Assembly: GCA_028681135.1 (NCBI GenBank)
Contig: JAQUJC010000012.1
Span: 1-55,649 of the forward strand
DNA: 55,649 nt
Direction of reading: 5' to 3'
From: Kiritimatiellia bacterium
Lineage (GTDB): Bacteria > Verrucomicrobiota > Kiritimatiellia > CAIQIC01 > Lenti-01
Shown: piece by piece, positions 50,494-55,649 of the stretch
How positions within the stretch are numbered: position 1 is the first letter of the stretch
How the letters are laid out: the number at the start of each line of letters is the position of its first letter
Program-made: the position numbers and the translations under genes
Notes under the pieces: model-generated
The model's input: only the letters and a program-made list of their open reading frames with translations
Databases searched by the model: none
Told to the model about the DNA's origin: nothing

Positions 50494-53400
50494 ACTCATC
50501 GCTTTTTGTTATCTGTTCATCGTCGGCATCGGGTTGGCGATGGCCTTTCCGCTCGGATCGGCGGCGGTCAGCCCGCTCACGTTGATCACGCTGGCCGTCG
50601 GCCTGGTGACCGCCGGCGCTCTTTACGTCGCCCGCCGCCGCCGCCCGGTCATCGCGGACGATAGCCTTTACGCCCCCCCCACCCGTTTCGATACCTTGCA
50701 GGTCTCGGCCTGGGTATTGCTGCTCGTGGCGGGCCTCCTCTTTGGCTACACCCGCTATCTGGCCATGATTCAACCGCCCGACCAATTGGTTGGGCGTGTT
50801 CGTTTTGATTCCGAACGCGTCACCTGGACGCCGGTGGCCCCCATGTCGGCCACCTCCTTCCTGAAAATTCGCACTCTCGCCCCGGTCGAGAACGACATCG
50901 ACCTGCGCCTGGTGGGCCGTGTGGAAGCCCTCCAGCCCGCGCGAGATGAAAATGATCAGCCCATTTTAGATGATCAAGGGCGTTGGAACTTCACCCAAAC
51001 CGACCTAAAGCAGTCCAGCGAGCCGCTACATATCCCCGCCGGTACGCCGGCCGGTGTCGAGGTGTTGGTCACTCAGCCCTTTAGTCATCTGGACCGTGTC
51101 GAGGCCATCAACCAACCGGCATCCGGCTTGCTGGCCATCCTCAAGCCCGTCAATACCGTTTCGCTCTTTGCCCGCAGCGGCCGCAACGTGGTCCCGGTCT
51201 CGATTCTCGGGCGCATCACGGCTGACCCGTGGGTGTATTCCTTCAAAACCGTGCTGGCCATCACCCCCGATTATATCCAGTACCGGCCCGATGGCCCATT
51301 TTTTCCCGTGGAACGCCAGACCGTCCGCGTCACCGTCAATCCAGACATGCCCGGTTATGAGCGCCTGGCCCGCTCCCCCGCCTATGGCTATGATGTCGCC
51401 TTGAGCGGTGGACTCATCGCCCCCCCGCCCGCCGCCAATGAAGGCGCCTTTGACCAAGCCAAGTACCTGCGTAATTACAATATCGGCGGGCAAATGATGC
51501 TGCGCACCCCCCGGGATGGCTCCTCCCCGCTCTCCATCATCATTCCCCAGGGCAGCGATGGGCCCCGCGACGGCAACGGACTCGTCGAATTCTCGCTGTA
51601 TTTGCGCGACGAAATGGTCCGCGTGATCAAGCAGACCATGCCCCAACCCAATTCCGCTTTCCTCGGCGCGTTGACCCTCGGTCTGCGCTACGGGATGCAG
51701 AACACCGTTTCCATCGCTTCCGACCAGCACAGCGAGGGCGTCGTCGCGCCCATCCTTAATGTGGGCAGCAATTCCAATGAACGCATTACCGACGAGTTCC
51801 GCGCCTCCGGCACCAGCCACGTCCTGGCCGTGTCCGGCCTGCACGTCACCATCATCACCGTCATGTTCATGGGCATCTTCACCCTCTTGAAAATCTCTAA
51901 GAAGGTCTATGTCCCGTTTGTGATCTTTGCGCTCGTCATTTTTGCCATCATCACGGGGGCCCGCCCCTCGACGCTGCGCGCGGTCATCATGAACTCCCTT
52001 TTTCTGCTCACGTGGGGCTATCTGGGCCAGGGCGTGCGCTCCTCGGCACTGCTTGGTGTCCCGATCGCGGCGTTCATCATCCTGCTGCAGAACCCCGCCA
52101 TGGCGGTGGACCCCTCCTTCACCCTGTCGTTTGGTGCCATCCTCTCGCTGGCGCTGATCACCCAGCCCTTTTTTGACATCTTCAAAAAAGCCTATGGCAA
52201 CCAATTCATTGCCCTGGTCCTGATGGTGGTGGTGCTCACGTGGGTCTTTGCCACTCACTGGCTGCTGGTGATCACCCTGCGCTTCTGGGTGGGCTATGCG
52301 CTGCTCGGCGTGGTCCTCTTCTGGTTGGCCCGTGTCTGCGATCGCCGGGACATCAAGCCGATCGGCAACTACGGTTTTGCCAACATTCATCCGGGCGTGG
52401 GCGGCTTCATCGCCGCCCAGTTCGGACTGCAAATCGGCATGATGATTCCTCTCAGCGCCTATTATTTCTATCGCTGGCCTGTCGCCGGTGCCTATGCCAA
52501 TCTGCTGGCCATCCCGCTGGTTGGCATCGTGCTGCAACTGTCGATGCTCGCGGGGCTCATCGGCCTCATTCCGGGCTTCGGTATCTATATCGCAATCTTC
52601 CTCAATGCCGCCAACTGGATCTTCTCCTCAATGTTCCTGTGGATCGGCCATTATTTCTCCAGTTGGTTCGCCTATCCTTTTGTGGTCAAGCCCACGCTGC
52701 GCTGGCTGTTCATCTATTATGCCGCGTGCGCGGTATTCGTCTGGTGGCGCCCCCTCTGGTTCCGCATCGTCCGCCCCCGCTGGAACAAGGCCAAACGCCC
52801 CGCGCGTCTGCTCACCCTCGCTGCCGTCGCCCTCGTCATTGCCGGTATTTTTGCCTCCGGGCATGCCGAGAAAAAAGTTATCCGTCACGACGGTCAACTC
52901 GCCATCTCAATTCTGTCCGTCCGCTATGGTTCCGGCATCCTGATTGACACCCCCGACGGCAAAGCCATCCTGGTGGACACCGCCTATGTCCAGACCGATC
53001 GCGGCCGCCGCAACGACGCCGAACGCACGATCTTTCCCCATTTGTGCCTCAAGCGGATCGGTCATCTCGACGCCCTGATCCTGACCTCCCGCAATCCCGA
53101 ACATATGGCCGGTGCCCCCACAATCCTGGAGCATCTGGATGTCGATCAACTCCTCTATCCCGCATCAGTTGCGCCCCGGCTCGCAGAAGGTGAAATCGCC
53201 GATCTGCTCGCAGCTCGCGCCCCCGAACGCTTCAAACATCGCCTTTCCAGTACCACCATTACCCCGCGCGCCCTCGTGGCCGGCGAACGCCTCTTCGAAT
53301 CCGAAGTGGATGGCAAACCCTTTGCCATCGAAGTGCTTGGCCCCCCGGCCGGCGACCAGGAGGCCCCCCTCTCTCTCCGCGTCGTGTTTGGCGACTTCGC

Positions 53401-53851
53401 CTTGCTGATCCCCTCCGATATGACCTTTGCCCAGCAACAGGCCCTCCTCGAATCCGCTTCTGAGGAAGCTCTCAAGGCCCAGGTGGTCATCGCCCCCGGT
53501 CATGGCACCGCCGGTCTCGAAAGCGTCACCATTGGCATGCCCAAAAACGTCGAACGCTCCCTCAGCGATATCACCGGCAAGCTGCTGCAAACCGCCGGGG
53601 CGGAAGCCGTCGTCTTCGAATTCGGCAATCCCCGCCCGGTCGTTGGCGACAAGTACCGGATTGCCCTCAAGCTCCACGGTGCCGCACGGCGCATGGCTGA
53701 AGACCTCCTGCCCGAGGCCCGGCATCTCGCCACCGATACCGATGGCGCCATCTCAATTCTTTCCGATGGCTCGACGTATAGTCTCGACGCCCGCTACGAC
53801 TCCGAGGTCGGGTTTGCCGACGCCCCCACTTCGCTGGAAATCGGCTGGTAG
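50480..53851 (+). CDS. ComEC/Rec2-type competence protein with degenerate MBL domain
   Basis: ComEC forms the inner-membrane channel for transforming single-stranded DNA. The 1,123-residue protein has an N-terminal pair of helices, a long periplasmic region, and the competence domain with GTSHVLAVSGLHVTIITVMFMGI, GARPSTLRAVIMNSLFLL and DPSFTLSFGAILSLALI. Several more helices and a C-terminal metallo-beta-lactamase-like domain (LAISILSVRYGSGILIDTPDG) follow. There the HXHXDH metal motif reads SRNPEH, so nuclease function is doubtful. The protein is longer than typical ComEC (about 750-850) because of the periplasmic insert. The chosen ATG fits the first helix; the longer upstream frame overlaps a small gene. 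Confidence 0.87.
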   Translation: MTQNKLIAFCYLFIVGIGLAMAFPLGSAAVSPLTLITLAVGLVTAGALYVARRRRPVIADDSLYAPPTRFDTLQVSAWVLLLVAGLLFGYTRYLAMIQPPDQLVGRVRFDSERVTWTPVAPMSATSFLKIRTLAPVENDIDLRLVGRVEALQPARDENDQPILDDQGRWNFTQTDLKQSSEPLHIPAGTPAGVEVLVTQPFSHLDRVEAINQPASGLLAILKPVNTVSLFARSGRNVVPVSILGRITADPWVYSFKTVLAITPDYIQYRPDGPFFPVERQTVRVTVNPDMPGYERLARSPAYGYDVALSGGLIAPPPAANEGAFDQAKYLRNYNIGGQMMLRTPRDGSSPLSIIIPQGSDGPRDGNGLVEFSLYLRDEMVRVIKQTMPQPNSAFLGALTLGLRYGMQNTVSIASDQHSEGVVAPILNVGSNSNERITDEFRASGTSHVLAVSGLHVTIITVMFMGIFTLLKISKKVYVPFVIFALVIFAIITGARPSTLRAVIMNSLFLLTWGYLGQGVRSSALLGVPIAAFIILLQNPAMAVDPSFTLSFGAILSLALITQPFFDIFKKAYGNQFIALVLMVVVLTWVFATHWLLVITLRFWVGYALLGVVLFWLARVCDRRDIKPIGNYGFANIHPGVGGFIAAQFGLQIGMMIPLSAYYFYRWPVAGAYANLLAIPLVGIVLQLSMLAGLIGLIPGFGIYIAIFLNAANWIFSSMFLWIGHYFSSWFAYPFVVKPTLRWLFIYYAACAVFVWWRPLWFRIVRPRWNKAKRPARLLTLAAVALVIAGIFASGHAEKKVIRHDGQLAISILSVRYGSGILIDTPDGKAILVDTAYVQTDRGRRNDAERTIFPHLCLKRIGHLDALILTSRNPEHMAGAPTILEHLDVDQLLYPASVAPRLAEGEIADLLAARAPERFKHRLSSTTITPRALVAGERLFESEVDGKPFAIEVLGPPAGDQEAPLSLRVVFGDFALLIPSDMTFAQQQALLESASEEALKAQVVIAPGHGTAGLESVTIGMPKNVERSLSDITGKLLQTAGAEAVVFEFGNPRPVVGDKYRIALKLHGAARRMAEDLLPEARHLATDTDGAISILSDGSTYSLDARYDSEVGFADAPTSLEIGW

Positions 53852-53868
53852 GGTCCGCCACGTCCCCG

Positions 53869-54531
53869 ATGCCCCCCCCCCCGGCCATCGCGTTTGACCA
53901 GCTCACTCTCGCCTTCGACGGGCGCACCCTTCTGCACGATTTCTCCCTGCACGTGCAGGCTGGCGAAAACGTAATCCTCACCGGTCCCTCCGGCAGTGGC
54001 AAATCCAGCCTGCTCGCCTGTCTGCTCGGCTTTGTCACCCCCCCCGCCGGCCATATCACCGTATTCGGCACCCCCCTCACCCCCAAAAGCGTCTGGCGCC
54101 TGCGCCGCTTCATGGCCCTGGTCCAGCAGGAACCCGATATCGGCGACCAGTCCGCCGAGGACTGGATTCGCGAACCTTTCACCTTCCATGCCAACGAATC
54201 GTTGCGCGGCAACCTCGCGCGCCTCCCCGATCTGCTCCCCCGCCTGAACCTCACCCCCGGCCTGCTGAGCCAGAAAGGCACCGAGCTGTCCGGCGGCGAA
54301 AAACAGCGCCTGGCCATTGTCGCCGCGCTGCTGCTCGACCGCCCGATTCTGCTGCTGGATGAACCGACCTCTGCCCTGGACCCCGACTCGCGCCAGGCCG
54401 TCTATGACTATCTGGCAACCCTCCCGGACAAAACCCTGCTGATGGTGTCCCATGACACCGGTGCCGCCCTACACTTCGCCAGCCGCACCGTCCACCTCAC
54501 CCCCCCGGAGGTCGCTCATGGCCGCGATTGA
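53869..54531 (+). CDS. ABC transporter ATP-binding protein (FetA-like)
   Basis: The 220-residue ATPase has Walker A GPSGSGKS (about residues 39-46), the Q-loop in LVQQEPDI, signature LSGGEKQRLAIVAALL, Walker B ILLLDEPTSALD and the H-loop MVSHD. Together with the next gene, a UPF0014/FetB-type permease, it forms the pair described as an iron exporter in E. coli (FetAB, formerly YbbLM). The genes overlap by 14 bases. Confidence 0.9.
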   Translation: MPPPPAIAFDQLTLAFDGRTLLHDFSLHVQAGENVILTGPSGSGKSSLLACLLGFVTPPAGHITVFGTPLTPKSVWRLRRFMALVQQEPDIGDQSAEDWIREPFTFHANESLRGNLARLPDLLPRLNLTPGLLSQKGTELSGGEKQRLAIVAALLLDRPILLLDEPTSALDPDSRQAVYDYLATLPDKTLLMVSHDTGAALHFASRTVHLTPPEVAHGRD

Positions 54532-55303
54532 AATCGGCTTTAGCGGCCTCGCCGCCTGCTACATCCTGCTGATCCTCCCCCTCGCCGCCATGCTCTGGCT
54601 ACGCATTCCGCTCATTGGCCAAACCCTGATTGCCGTTATCCGCATGACGGTCCAGCTCCTGCTCGTCGGGTTCTATCTGCAATTTCTCTTTGATCTGGAT
54701 GATGCCCGCCTCACCACCCTGTGGCTCGTGGTTATGATCAGCGTCGCCGATCTATCGATCCTGCGAACCACCGGGCTCTGTCTGCGCTGCTTTGCCGTGC
54801 CCCTATTTCTGGCCCTGGTGGTCGGCACCGCTCTGCCGCTCTTCTTCTTCATGGCCCTGCTCCTGCGCCAACCCAACTGGATGGCCGCCCAATACGTCGT
54901 CCCCATTGCCGGCATGATCCTCGGCAATTGCCTGCGTGCCGATATTGTCGGCATCCGCACCTTCTACACCTCCATCCGCACATCCAACCGCGACTATTTG
55001 CGCCGTCTCGCCTGCGGTGCTGGCCGCGCCGAAGCCGTCCGCCCCTATCTCCGCGACGCCTGTGCCGCCGCCCTCGCCCCCACCGTCGCCAGCATGGCCA
55101 CTGTCGGCCTCGTCTCCCTGCCCGGCATGATGACCGGCGTCATTCTCGGCGGCGCCAATCCCATGGTCGCCATCCAGTATCAGATCGCCATCATGATCGC
55201 GATTTTCTGCGGCACCGCTGTCACCGTCGTCGCCGTCCTGCTCCTCACCCTGCGCTCCGCCTTCACCCCCTCCGGCATCCTCGACCTCACCATCTTCCGC
55301 TGA
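54518..55303 (+). CDS. ABC transporter permease, UPF0014/FetB family
   Basis: The 261-residue polytopic protein begins MAAIEIGFSGLAACYILLILPLA with GGAGG before the ATG. Family markers are IRMTVQLLLVGFYLQFLF, VVPIAGMILGNCLRA, RPYLRDACAAALAPTVASMATVGLVSLPGMMTGVILGGANPMVAIQYQI and a late hydrophobic helix. It is the membrane partner of the preceding ATPase. In E. coli the pair lowers cytosolic iron under peroxide stress; the same role here is by homology only. Confidence 0.92.
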   Translation: MAAIEIGFSGLAACYILLILPLAAMLWLRIPLIGQTLIAVIRMTVQLLLVGFYLQFLFDLDDARLTTLWLVVMISVADLSILRTTGLCLRCFAVPLFLALVVGTALPLFFFMALLLRQPNWMAAQYVVPIAGMILGNCLRADIVGIRTFYTSIRTSNRDYLRRLACGAGRAEAVRPYLRDACAAALAPTVASMATVGLVSLPGMMTGVILGGANPMVAIQYQIAIMIAIFCGTAVTVVAVLLLTLRSAFTPSGILDLTIFR

Positions 55304-55325
55304 CCCCCCCCTCCGCCCCCGTTTC

Positions 55326-55353
55326 AGTCTCGGTTATTATAATAACCGAGACT
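55326..55353. repeat. Perfect 28-bp palindrome with TTATAA core
   Basis: AGTCTCGGTTATTA and its exact complement form a fully symmetric 28-base palindrome. The 3' half (ATTATAATAACCGAGAC) recurs exactly in a second element at 55413-55430. No T-run follows. The layout, CGG arms around an AT core, resembles the pair at 693 and 771. Confidence 0.75.
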
Positions 55354-55401
55354 AACGTAAATACCCTGCTGTTATTGAACACTATTCACATGGCTCAACC
55401 C

Positions 55402-55433
55402 GCTGTCTCACATATTATAATAACCGAGACAGC
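55402..55433. repeat. Second GTCTC/GAGAC palindrome, one half degenerate
   Basis: Arms GCTGTCTC (55402-55409) and GAGACAGC (55426-55433) enclose ACATATTATAATAACC. Compared with the element at 55326, the right half is identical over 17 bases while the left half carries ACAT in place of GGTT. The two elements are about 75 bases apart. Confidence 0.7.
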
Positions 55434-55530
55434 TGAAAATTGTACAATTCCCGCATCGCTGAGCTTCATGCATAACGCTGGCCAAAGCGGTCGGGACGGA
55501 GCCCGCCCCCCCCCAGAAACCCTCCTGAGT

Positions 55531-55649
55531 TCAACATTGGGACACCCGAGGCAGTTTTTCGGCTGAACAGATGAGATCGTAGAGTGCCTGCTGCTCGGGG
55601 TCCATATTCAGTAGTATGCGCTGATCTACAGGATCGTCGGGGTAGCGGA
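55531..55649 (-). CDS. Unidentified protein, C-terminal fragment
   Basis: A minus-strand frame enters from the right edge and ends at a TGA after about 38 residues: YPDDPVDQRILLNMDPEQQ, then ALYDLICSAEKLPRVSQC. Codon choice and amino acid balance look like real coding sequence, but the fragment is too short to name. It may be the end of a transposase like the one starting at the left edge; this is untested. Confidence 0.45.
   Translation of the reverse strand, partial: RYPDDPVDQRILLNMDPEQQALYDLICSAEKLPRVSQC

Noticed and set aside
1..55649. tRNA, rRNA or riboswitch elements
   Set aside because: I looked for cloverleaf, TTCGA-loop and conserved riboswitch cores in the intergenic regions and saw none; a covariance-model search was not possible.

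Overview
The window is GC-rich bacterial DNA. It is most likely from a Kiritimatiellota/Verrucomicrobiota-type member of the PVC group. This placement is inferred from the mixture of H-X9-DG prepilins, many pseudopilins, very large secreted beta-rich proteins, a PEP-CTERM protein, a LacI-controlled glycan locus and abundant REP-type repeats with a RAYT transposase; no rRNA or other decisive marker is present. No tRNA, rRNA or CRISPR array was found. Both ends carry partial genes: the N-terminus of an IS-type transposase on the left and the C-terminus of an unidentified protein on the right. The piece may have been cut at repeated mobile DNA.

Layout. 1-1010 is AT-richer, gene-poor DNA with short palindromes. 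1011-9226 holds housekeeping and envelope genes: a universal stress protein, the tightly packed aroE / prepilin peptidase / AI-2E-family permease operon, an ECF sigma / anti-sigma-like / periplasmic-protein operon, and two exported proteins on the minus strand. 9403-14493 encodes a 1,696-residue secreted lamin-tail-domain protein. 14511-16080 is a REP array around a RAYT transposase. 16093-23624 is a seven-gene minus-strand pseudopilin cluster (G-like x3, H, I, J, K). Several leader peptides there appear to be built from intergenic repeat DNA, including an exact 25-base piece of the RAYT-flanking repeat. 23821-25581 is a peptide-type solute-binding protein without permeases.

25689-48164 is a glycan-utilisation locus. 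One LacI-family regulator lies inside it, and three copies of the operator ATGTAATCGTTTACAT (two identical, one with two changes) sit in front of its three transcription units. The enzymes are a 1,531-residue discoidin/(alpha/alpha)6-type protein, a GH1 beta-glucosidase, a 1,114-residue GH94/GH149-type oligoglucan phosphorylase, and a lipoprotein of the GH144/glycoamylase type. A GPH-type sugar symporter, a 1,470-residue secreted protein, an H-X9-DG prepilin and four secreted proteins made of one repeated NPGFE...W-type domain (five copies in all) complete it. The GH144-like + long phosphorylase + GH1 combination fits degradation of a beta-1,2-glucan: extracellular endo-cleavage, symport, phosphorolysis, then glucosidase. 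That substrate is inferred, not shown.

48212-55303 returns to general functions: a membrane protein, a CDF metal transporter, small membrane proteins, a ComEC/Rec2-like protein whose C-terminal metallo-beta-lactamase metal site looks degenerate, and a FetA/FetB-type ABC pair. The right end carries two TTATAA-centred palindromes resembling in layout the pair at the left end.
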